Origin: Myxococcales bacterium
GTDB lineage: Bacteria; Myxococcota; Bradymonadia; UBA7976; UBA1532
DNA length: 5,211 bases
Assembly: GCA_020430675.1 (NCBI GenBank)
Contig: JAGQJJ010000348.1
Span: forward strand, 1-5,211
Direction of reading: 5' to 3'
Part shown: piece by piece, positions 1 to 5,211 of the stretch
How positions within the stretch are numbered: the first letter of the stretch is position 1
How the letters are laid out: every line of letters begins with the position of its first letter
Notes under the pieces: model-generated
What the model saw: only the letters and a program-made list of their open reading frames with translations
Told to the model about the DNA's origin: nothing
Database searches by the model: none
Position numbers and translations under genes: made by a program

Positions 1-2537
1 TCGCGGTCGATGGGCGCCCAGCCGGCCTCGCATTGCGCGGTGCCATTGACCACCACGCAGCTATCGCCCGGTGGGCACTCGACGCCGATGCAAGGGTCGC
101 CGATGCAGAAGCCATCGCTGCACACCTGGCCGGGGCTGCACATCGAGCCCTCGCAGGGGTCGTCGACGCAGATGCCATCGATGCAGACCTGGCCGCCCGA
201 GCAGTTGACGCCGCCGCAGGCGTCCGAGACGCAGCGGCCGTCGATGCAGCGCTCGCCGATGGGGCAGGCGACGCCGGCGCAGCTGCCGACGCAGAGGCCT
301 TCGCGGCAGAACTGGCCGTCGCCGCATTGCTGGTCGGCGCACGGGTCGGGCACGCAGACCAGATCGGTGCAGCGCTCGCCGTCGGGGCAGCCGGTGGTCA
401 GACAGTTGTCGGGGCGGCAATTGCCCCCGACGCAGACCTCGCCCGCCGCGCAGGCCACGCCCTCGCACGGGTCGATGCAGCGGCCCTCGTCGCAGATGAA
501 GCCGGGGCCGCATTCGATGGCTTCGCAGCGGGTCACGCAGACGTCGTCGACGCAGATCATGCCATCGAGGCACTCGTTGTTGATCGCGCAGGGGTCGGCG
601 CAGCGGCCGCGGATGCAGACCTGGCCCTCTTCGGGGCAGGTCGCCGCTTCATCGGTGCGGCCGTCGCAGTCATCGTCGCGGCCATTGCACGTCTCATCGG
701 GCAGGGGACCACAATCGCCGCAGGCGTTGCGCAGGCCCTCTTCGACGCGGCCATCGCAGTCGTTGTCGAGGCGGTCGCAGACCTCGGCGCCGGGGTCGGC
801 GGTCTCCTGGCAGTTCAGCTCGCCGTTGACGCAGAGCAGCGTGCCGGTGGCGCAGATGCCGGGCTGGCCGGTGGCGCAGGGGCCGCCGAGGCCGGCGATG
901 TCTTCGTCGATGGCGCCGTCGCAGTCATTGTCGAGGCCGTCGCAGCGCTCGTTGCTCGGGTCGACGTCGGGCACGCAGACCAGGCCGTCGGCGCCGCAGA
1001 CCTCGGTGCCGTCGGCGCAGACGCCCATCAGCCCGGTGTCGCAGTCCGAGCCGCCCTGGGTGCCTTCGTCGACGTGGCCGTCGCAGTCGTTGTCGATGCC
1101 ATCGCAGACCTCTTCCTGGGGCTCGCCGATGGGATCGCAGGCCAGCGCGCCGTTTTCGCAGCGCGTCAGGCCGTCGGCGCAGATGCCGGGCTGGCCGGTG
1201 CGGCAGTTGGCGCCGCCGCCGGGGTCGTCTTCGTCGACGCGGCCGTCGCAGTCCTGGTCGGTGCCATCGCAGGTCTCGCCGGCGGGCATGTTGACCGGGT
1301 TGCAGGCGATGGCGCCGTTGCGGCATTCGGTGCGGCCGGTGGCGCAGGCGCCGGGCTGGCCGGTCTGGCACTGCGCGTTGCCGCCCGGGTTGCCCTCGTC
1401 GGTGCGCATGTCGCAGTCATTGTCGCGGCCGTCGCAGACCTCGTTGCCGCCGAAGTTGCAGTCATCGCAGGCGTCGCCGCGACCGTCGCCGTCGGTGTCG
1501 ACCTGGTTGGCGTTGCGGTCGTTGGGGCAGTTGTCGCAGGCATCGCCGATGCCATCGCCGTCGCTGTCGCGCTGGTCGGGGTTGGCGACCGCGGGGCAGT
1601 TGTCTTCGGGCACGCAGACCTCGTCCATGTCTTCGTCAGAGCAGGCGAGCGCGTAGCCCCAGCGGATGTTGTAGCAGACCTGCGGGCTGGTGACGTTGTT
1701 GGCCAGCGGGCCCACGTCGAAGCGCAGCGAGAGGGTCACGTCGTAGCCGTTGTCGGTGACGTGGTCGCCGTTGCCATCGGTGTTGCCGCCGGCGCGGTTG
1801 GTGATGCCATTGCGCAGGGGTTCGCAGCCGTTGTTGGTGGTGCCGATGCGGCCGCGGCTCTCGGAGTACTCGCCGATCTCCCAGCCGGTCAGGTATCGGT
1901 CGTTGGGTTCGCTGCCATAGAGCGCGAGCTGGGTGGTGGGTTCGTTGGGGTTGTCGCCCTCGTCGAACTCATAGATGGTGCGCGGGATGCCAACCGAGGT
2001 GCCGGCGAAGTCATTGTTGAAGCCGCCCTGAAAGTACAGGTCGCCGTCGATGTAGTGGATGAGCGCCAGCTCTTCGAGGCGGCTGCCGGTGCGGTTGGTG
2101 AAGGTATAGCACTGGGTCAGCACGTTGCAGTCGAGCGTCGCTTCCATCTCGACCTCGACCCCGTTGACCGTGTAGCGGCTGGTCATCTGGTTGTTCTGGC
2201 CGTCGGCCTGCGCGGCGACGTTGAGCCGGCCGCTCTCAAGCCAGCTGCCCGAGCTGGCGTTGCCCACGCGGCGACACAGGAACGGCATGCTCTCGTAGAT
2301 GGTGCCCGCCGCGCCCTGGTCGGGCACGTCGTTGCCCGCGTTGAAGGTGGCGTCGGCGCGAATGCCGGCGGCGCTGCCGAAGCCGCCGTAGACGTCGAGG
2401 CGCAGGCTCAGGTCGCCGGTCTCGGCGCGGTTGCACTGCGGCCCGGTGGCAAATGGGTGGCTGCCGTTGACCGGGGCCGCCAGGGCGGGCGCGGCGAGCA
2501 GCGCGAGCGTCGAGGCGAGGGCGAGGCGGATCGACAT
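1..2537 (-). CDS. Secreted modular Cys-rich surface protein (TSP3 loops, MopE-type motifs, four-Cys repeats), C-terminus outside window
   Basis: The reading frame is open for 845 codons from an ATG at 2537 to the left edge, with no stop, so the C-terminus is missing. Residues 1-20 form a signal peptide: a short basic start, a Leu/Ala core and an APALA cleavage site. Residues 21-300 look like a beta-rich, Asn/Gly-rich extracellular domain with scattered Cys that I do not recognise. Residues about 301-360 hold two thrombospondin type 3 calcium loops ([15 protein letters not shown] and [14 protein letters not shown]). Residues 368-631 carry six CDGxDNDCDGxxDE motifs of the MopE-type family. Residues 634-836 are four-Cys repeats. 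Known proteins of this style in Myxococcota are exported and often end in a MYXO-CTERM-type sorting tail; whether this one does cannot be seen. I infer a cell-surface or secreted adhesive or structural role stabilised by disulfides and calcium. Copper binding by the MopE-like motifs is not shown. The start is supported by a GGGAG box five bases upstream. Confidence 0.93.
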   Translation of the reverse strand, partial: MSIRLALASTLALLAAPALAAPVNGSHPFATGPQCNRAETGDLSLRLDVYGGFGSAAGIRADATFNAGNDVPDQGAAGTIYESMPFLCRRVGNASSGSWLESGRLNVAAQADGQNNQMTSRYTVNGVEVEMEATLDCNVLTQCYTFTNRTGSRLEELALIHYIDGDLYFQGGFNNDFAGTSVGIPRTIYEFDEGDNPNEPTTQLALYGSEPNDRYLTGWEIGEYSESRGRIGTTNNGCEPLRNGITNRAGGNTDGNGDHVTDNGYDVTLSLRFDVGPLANNVTSPQVCYNIRWGYALACSDEDMDEVCVPEDNCPAVANPDQRDSDGDGIGDACDNCPNDRNANQVDTDGDGRGDACDDCNFGGNEVCDGRDNDCDMRTDEGNPGGNAQCQTGQPGACATGRTECRNGAIACNPVNMPAGETCDGTDQDCDGRVDEDDPGGGANCRTGQPGICADGLTRCENGALACDPIGEPQEEVCDGIDNDCDGHVDEGTQGGSDCDTGLMGVCADGTEVCGADGLVCVPDVDPSNERCDGLDNDCDGAIDEDIAGLGGPCATGQPGICATGTLLCVNGELNCQETADPGAEVCDRLDNDCDGRVEEGLRNACGDCGPLPDETCNGRDDDCDGRTDEAATCPEEGQVCIRGRCADPCAINNECLDGMICVDDVCVTRCEAIECGPGFICDEGRCIDPCEGVACAAGEVCVGGNCRPDNCLTTGCPDGERCTDLVCVPDPCADQQCGDGQFCREGLCVGSCAGVACPIGERCIDGRCVSDACGGVNCSGGQVCIDGICVDDPCEGSMCSPGQVCSDGFCIGDPCIGVECPPGDSCVVVNGTAQCEAGWAPIDR
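30..638 (-). repeat. Tandem four-cysteine repeats of 20-21 residues (62-63 bp period)
   Basis: Within the surface protein, residues 650-836 contain nine successive units beginning at Cys 650, 671, 691, 712, 733, 753, 774, 795 and 816. A half unit precedes them at 634-646. The typical unit is C-x4-C-x5-C-x4-C, with the recurrent text CxGxxCxxGxxCxDGxC and an acidic/Pro linker (often DPC) before the next unit. The first unit has x5 in its first gap, and the ninth has widened later gaps. The spacing resembles small disulfide knots of the EGF/TIL type, but I cannot assign a named domain. At DNA level the units are diverged, so this is an old protein repeat rather than a recent identical-copy expansion. 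Confidence 0.85.
645..1436 (-). repeat. Six MopE-type CDGxDNDCDGxxDE motifs, mostly in a 54-55 residue period
   Basis: The motif starts at residues 368, 423, 478, 532, 587 and 617 of the surface protein. The first four intervals are 55, 55, 54 and 55 residues, and the last shrinks to 30. Each long unit also contains a Cys-rich arm with recurring text such as [10 protein letters not shown] and a C-x-NG-x-L-x-C turn. The acidic loop (DNDCDGxxDE) resembles a calcium-binding loop. The family name comes from the Methylococcus copper protein MopE, whose copper site involves residues outside this motif, so metal identity should not be inferred from the name. The first copy departs from the consensus (CDMRTDE), the fifth reads RVEE, and the sixth reads [10 protein letters not shown]. 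Confidence 0.88.
1458..1637 (-). other. Thrombospondin type 3 calcium-binding loops in the surface protein
   Basis: Residues 301-360 contain a [22 protein letters not shown] unit followed by a [24 protein letters not shown] unit. The alternating Asp side chains of DSDGDG and DTDGDG, and the paired Cys in DAC and DNC, are the classic type 3 repeat pattern, which binds calcium in characterised proteins. The segment sits exactly between the unassigned N-terminal domain and the MopE-type region. It may act as a rigid calcium-dependent stalk connecting them, which is inference. Confidence 0.88.
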
Positions 2538-2547
2538 GGGAGCTCCC
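2538..2547 (-). promoter_or_regulatory. Ribosome binding site inside a perfect 10-bp palindrome
   Basis: Read on the minus strand, GGGAGCTCCC lies directly against the ATG of the surface protein gene. GGGAG is a good Shine-Dalgarno match with five bases to the start codon, which settles the start. The ten bases are a perfect palindrome (a SacI-type core), so the site has no loop and cannot form a useful hairpin on its own. Dimeric pairing or chance are the remaining explanations. Confidence 0.6.
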
Positions 2548-2567
2548 AAGCTTGCGATTCTGCTGAC

Positions 2568-2597
2568 AAGATGCGGTGCGCGCGCGGGTCGCGTCAA
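2568..2597 (-). promoter_or_regulatory. Candidate sigma70-type promoter of the surface protein gene
   Basis: On the minus strand TTGACG (2597-2592) matches five of six bases of the -35 consensus. It is followed after 18 bases by CATCTT (2573-2568), which matches only three of six bases of the -10 consensus. Transcription would start some 20-25 bases ahead of the start codon, leaving a short leader that contains the ribosome binding site. The weak -10 box makes this tentative, but the 104-bp gap to the upstream gene does suggest a separate promoter here. Confidence 0.3.
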
Positions 2598-2641
2598 CGG
2601 TTGGCCGCCGGGCCGCGCCATTGGTGGCGTTCGGGCGTCGG

Positions 2642-3760
2642 TCAGCGGGCGGCGCCGGCCAGGGCCAGCAGGTCGCCCAGGTAGCGGGCGGATGTGTCGA
2701 GCGTCATCGCCGGTTCGCCGGGCACCTCGTGCGCCAGCGGCGGCGCGACCTCGACCAGATCGCCGCCGACGAGCGGGAAGCGCGCGGCGACGCGGCGCGT
2801 CAGGTCGCTGACCAGGTCGGGGTCGAGGCCGCCCGGCTCGGGCGTGCCGGTGGCGGCGGCGAAGGCGGGGTCGGTGCCGTCGATGTCATTGCTGACATAG
2901 AGCGCGTCGACGCCGAGGCGGGTGAAGCGCTCGATGATCTCGTCGGCGAGCGCGGCGGCGCCGCGGGCAAGCGCCTCGGGAGCGCGTATCTGGCGCAGAT
3001 TGCACAGCTTCTCCCAGTGGGCCGCCGGGTGGCCGCTGGCGCGCACGCCCACCTGCACCAGCCGGCCGTCGGCGCCGAGCAGCACGTTGGCGTGCCAGGC
3101 CCAGGTGGCGAAGCAGTACTTCACGCCCAGGCGCTCGGCGAGCAGGTCGGTGTGCGCGTCGAAGTGCAGCAGGCCCAGGCGGCGGCCGCGGTGTTTCTCC
3201 CAATGGGCGTGGGCGGCGGCGAAGGCGGGCCAGGCGACGCTGTGATCGCCGCCGATGAGCACGGGCACGGCGTCGGGGGCCAGCGCAAAGAGCGCTTCGA
3301 GCGCGGCGCTGGTCAGGCCGAGCGGGCTGACCGGCAAGTGCGCGGCGCGCGGGTCGTCGCCGAACAGGGCGTGGCGCGAGGCGATGATCTGCTCGGCCGA
3401 CAGCATCTCTTCTGAGAGCAGGTGCGGCACGACGCGCACATCGCCGGCGTCGACCACGTCTTCGGCCCACATGGCGTGAGACCTGGCGTCGAGCAGATGG
3501 CCGCGCAGGGCGGCGGGGGCGCGGTTGGCGCCGCGGGTGAAGCCGGCGCCGCAGTCGGAGGGCACGCCGAGCAGCACCGCGCGGGCGGCGGGCAGCCGCG
3601 AGAGGGCGGCGCGCCAGCGATCGTCGATGGCCTCGGCGGTGGGCGCGCCATAGATGCGGCGCTGCAAGGCCTGCTGCTCGGCGACGCCGGTGCTGACGAC
3701 GTAGACCCCGCCGCCGGCAGGGCGCAGGGCGCGGGTGAGCACTTCGAGGGGCGTCAACAT
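2642..3760 (-). CDS. Ureohydrolase (arginase/agmatinase superfamily) enzyme, substrate unassigned
   Basis: This gene encodes 372 residues from the ATG at 3760. An in-frame GTG at 3796 would add 12 residues, and neither start has a clear ribosome binding site. The superfamily hydrolyses guanidino or formimino C-N bonds using two Mn ions. All ligand motifs are present: GGDHS with His173, HFDAHTD with Asp201, His203 and Asp205, and SNDIDGTDP with Asp292 and Asp294. Glu337 in EVAPP matches the glutamate that holds the guanidinium group in arginases. The TGTPEPGGL turn is also kept. About 60 residues precede the core, which starts at [22 protein letters not shown], making the protein longer than typical arginases or agmatinases (roughly 300-320). 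After DAHTD the substrate loop reads [12 protein letters not shown], which matches neither the arginase nor the agmatinase pattern I know. Arginase, agmatinase, formimidoylglutamase or another guanidino hydrolase are all open. No signal peptide is seen, so it should be cytosolic. Confidence 0.88.
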   Translation of the reverse strand: MLTPLEVLTRALRPAGGGVYVVSTGVAEQQALQRRIYGAPTAEAIDDRWRAALSRLPAARAVLLGVPSDCGAGFTRGANRAPAALRGHLLDARSHAMWAEDVVDAGDVRVVPHLLSEEMLSAEQIIASRHALFGDDPRAAHLPVSPLGLTSAALEALFALAPDAVPVLIGGDHSVAWPAFAAAHAHWEKHRGRRLGLLHFDAHTDLLAERLGVKYCFATWAWHANVLLGADGRLVQVGVRASGHPAAHWEKLCNLRQIRAPEALARGAAALADEIIERFTRLGVDALYVSNDIDGTDPAFAAATGTPEPGGLDPDLVSDLTRRVAARFPLVGGDLVEVAPPLAHEVPGEPAMTLDTSARYLGDLLALAGAAR

Positions 3761-3807
3761 GGGCGCAGCGTACCGCAATCGGGGCCGGTCGTGCACCGAC
3801 GCGCGGG

Positions 3808-3836
3808 TTGCAATCGGCGGCGGGGCCGCCCATCAT
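3808..3836 (+). promoter_or_regulatory. Candidate sigma70-type promoter of the lyase-like gene
   Basis: TTGCAA (3808-3813) and CATCAT (3831-3836) are separated by exactly 17 bases, and each matches four of six consensus positions. They lie 25 bases before the start codon, leaving room for a short leader with the ribosome binding site. It is the best promoter-like pair in the 101-bp divergent gap, but in DNA this rich in G and C the match is only suggestive. Confidence 0.35.
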
Positions 3837-3851
3837 CCGCGCGCCAGGGAC

Positions 3852-3858
3852 GGAGGAG
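3852..3858 (+). promoter_or_regulatory. Ribosome binding site of the lyase-like gene
   Basis: GGAGGAG ends three bases before the ATG at 3862; its first GGAGG has a five-base spacing. It is the strongest Shine-Dalgarno match in the window. It identifies 3862 as the start in preference to the later in-frame ATG codons at 3919 and 3928. Confidence 0.8.
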
Positions 3859-3861
3859 CCG

Positions 3862-5211
3862 ATGAGCGCGGTGCGCATTCCAGACGTGGGCCGGGGCCAT
3901 GACGAGCTGCTCGCCGAGATGGACTTGATGCGCCAAGGCGACGTCGACTGGCGGGGCGGGCGCACGTGGAGCATGGTCTACCACGGCGGCGACGCCCATC
4001 ACGCCTTTCTCAAGCAGGCGAGCAACCTGTTCTTCTCGGCCAATGGGCTCAACCCGCTGGCGTTCAAGAGCCTCAAGCGCATGGAGGCGCAGGTGGTGCG
4101 CATGTCGGCCGACATGCTGCACGCGCCGGCCGACGCGGTGGGCACCATGACCTCGGGCGGCACCGAGTCGATCCTGATGGCGGTCAAAGCGGCGCGCGAT
4201 TATGCGCGGCGCACCAGGCCCTGGATTCGCCGGCCCGAGATCGTCGCCCCGAAGACGCTGCACGTCGCCTTCGACAAGGCCTGCCATTATTTCGGCCTGC
4301 GGCGGCGCAACGTGCCGGTCGATGAGAACTGGCGGGTCGACGTCAAGGCGCTGGAGAAGGCGATCACCCGCAACACGGTGCTCATCGCCGCTTCGGCGCC
4401 GCAATATGTCAATGGCTCGGTCGATCCCATCGAAGAGATCGGCGCCATCGCGGCGAAGCGCAAGATCCCATTTCACGTCGATGCCTGCTTTGGTGGCTTC
4501 ATCCTGCCCTGGCTCGAAGACCTGGGGCATCCGTTGCCGGTCTTCGACTTCCGGGTGCCGGGCGTGACCAGCATGTCGGCCGACGTGCACAAATATGGCT
4601 ATGCGCCCAAGGGATCGTCGGTGGTCATCTATCGCAGCATGCGTCTGCTGCGGCATCAGTTCTTCGTGACCACCGACTGGCCGGGTGGCATCTATATCTC
4701 GCCGAGCATGCAGGGCAGCCGGTCGGGCGCGATGATCGCGGCGGCGTGGGCCTCGATGATGGCGATGGGGCGCGATGGCTACCGGCGGCTGGCCGGCGAA
4801 GCCATGGCGGCGGCCAATCAGTTGCGCGAAGGCATCGCAGCCATCGATGGTATCGAGGTGCTGGGGCTGCCGCATAGCACCGTGGTCACCTGGGCCGCGT
4901 CGGACGGCGGGCCCGATGTCTATGCCATCGCCGATCGCATGGAGAGCAAGGGCTGGAGCGTCGACCGGCAGCAGTACCCGGCGTCGGTGCATTGCACCGT
5001 CAACGCCTCGAACGGGCCGGTGGTCGAGCTGTACCTGAGCGATCTGGCCGAGGCGGTGGCGTACGTGCGCGCCCACCCCGAGGCCAGCCGCGAGGGCGAC
5101 GCGGCGCTGTATGGCATGATGGCGCGGGTGCCGGTGCGCGGGCTGGTCAAAGAGGGCGTGCTCAAGATCATGGAGCAGCTCTACGGGCCCGACAGCGAAG
5201 AGCCGGACTTG
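3862..5211 (+). CDS. PLP-dependent enzyme of the sphingosine-1-phosphate lyase branch (group II decarboxylase fold), 3' end outside window
   Basis: The frame is open for 450 codons up to the right edge with no stop. Characterised members cleave phosphorylated long-chain bases to a fatty aldehyde and phosphoethanolamine; other members of the fold decarboxylate amino acids. The PLP site is complete: TSGGTES at residues 97-103, His134 in LHVAFDKA (the ring-stacking position), Asp207 in HVDACFGG, and the Schiff-base Lys244 in SADVHKYGYAPKGSS. Tyr278 in GGIYISP follows 34 residues later, as in eukaryotic lyases, and GSRSGA comes next. The late YGM motif (ALYGMMARVP) shows that only a short tail is missing. 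There is no N-terminal membrane anchor, unlike the ER-bound eukaryotic enzymes, so it should be cytosolic. At residues 61-65 it reads NGLNP where canonical lyases have NPLHP, so the natural substrate may differ. It diverges from the ureohydrolase gene across 101 bp. The family is secure; the substrate is not. Confidence 0.92.
   Translation, partial: MSAVRIPDVGRGHDELLAEMDLMRQGDVDWRGGRTWSMVYHGGDAHHAFLKQASNLFFSANGLNPLAFKSLKRMEAQVVRMSADMLHAPADAVGTMTSGGTESILMAVKAARDYARRTRPWIRRPEIVAPKTLHVAFDKACHYFGLRRRNVPVDENWRVDVKALEKAITRNTVLIAASAPQYVNGSVDPIEEIGAIAAKRKIPFHVDACFGGFILPWLEDLGHPLPVFDFRVPGVTSMSADVHKYGYAPKGSSVVIYRSMRLLRHQFFVTTDWPGGIYISPSMQGSRSGAMIAAAWASMMAMGRDGYRRLAGEAMAAANQLREGIAAIDGIEVLGLPHSTVVTWAASDGGPDVYAIADRMESKGWSVDRQQYPASVHCTVNASNGPVVELYLSDLAEAVAYVRAHPEASREGDAALYGMMARVPVRGLVKEGVLKIMEQLYGPDSEEPDL

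Noticed and set aside
30..638. Regular repeats with about 62-bp spacing that could suggest a CRISPR array.
   Set aside because: No identical repeat separates unique spacers. The periodicity follows codons of a Cys-rich protein, and the frame is open throughout.
645..1436. Calling the surface protein a copper-binding MopE orthologue.
   Set aside because: Only the repeated acidic/Cys motif is shared. The copper site of MopE lies in other residues, and the motif is widespread in unrelated deltaproteobacterial surface proteins.
2616..2629. A small hairpin (CGCCA-loop-TGGCG) after the ureohydrolase stop codon as a terminator.
   Set aside because: The stem is only five base pairs and there is no T-run after it, so it does not meet the pattern of an intrinsic terminator.
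33..2684. An 883-codon open frame on the plus strand, and a second one at 10-1656, opposite the surface protein gene.
   Set aside because: Their translations are low-complexity (Ala/Val/Gly-rich or Ser/Pro/Gln-rich) and mirror the Cys/Asp repeat codons of the minus-strand gene. The minus frame has a signal peptide and recognisable domains, so these are antisense shadows produced by high GC and repeats.
2576..3415. A 279-codon plus-strand frame over the ureohydrolase gene.
   Set aside because: Its composition is that of an antisense frame (Gly/Ala/Arg/Gln), and the opposite strand encodes all ureohydrolase motifs.
3754..5076. A 440-codon minus-strand frame opposite the lyase-like gene.
   Set aside because: It is rich in His and Arg with no recognisable motif, while the plus frame has every PLP-enzyme signature and a strong ribosome binding site.
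3862..5211. Naming the PLP enzyme a glutamate or other amino-acid decarboxylase.
   Set aside because: The fold is shared, but the SADxHKYGYAPKGSS, DWPGGIY and YGM signatures place it nearer the sphingosine-1-phosphate lyase branch.

Overview
The window is high-GC DNA with strong G/C bias at third codon positions. It reads as one convergent-free block of three protein genes: two on the minus strand (1-2537 and 2642-3760) and one on the plus strand (3862 to the right edge). The first gene encodes a secreted protein that combines thrombospondin type 3 loops, MopE-type CDGxDNDCDGxxDE motifs and serial Cys-rich knots. That combination is typical of predatory or social deltaproteobacterial lineages (Myxococcota, including Bradymonadia-like bacteria), so such an organism is my best guess. 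Nothing here fixes the genus, and there are no RNA genes, insertion sequences or phage genes.

Layout. 1-2537 (minus, running off the left edge) is a signal-peptide-bearing modular surface protein: an N-terminal domain I cannot name, two calcium-loop repeats, six MopE-type motifs and at least nine four-cysteine repeats of 20-21 residues. 2538-2641 is an intergenic leader with a ribosome binding site embedded in a perfect palindrome and a weak promoter candidate. 2642-3760 (minus) is a ureohydrolase (arginase/agmatinase superfamily) enzyme that keeps all six metal ligands but has an unusual substrate loop. 3761-3861 is a short divergent control region. 3862-5211 (plus, running off the right edge) is a PLP-dependent enzyme of the sphingosine-1-phosphate lyase branch of the group II decarboxylase family, with the whole catalytic core in view.

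How they may work together. The surface protein is probably an independent transcription unit. The ureohydrolase and the lyase-like enzyme are divergently transcribed from 101 bp and may share control. Both are cytosolic enzymes of nitrogen/amine or amino-lipid metabolism, but no pathway linking them can be proven from sequence. I found no convincing new defence or mobile system. The points most worth following up are the layered repeat architecture of the surface protein, the atypical substrate loop of the ureohydrolase, and the NGLNP variant of the lyase-like enzyme.
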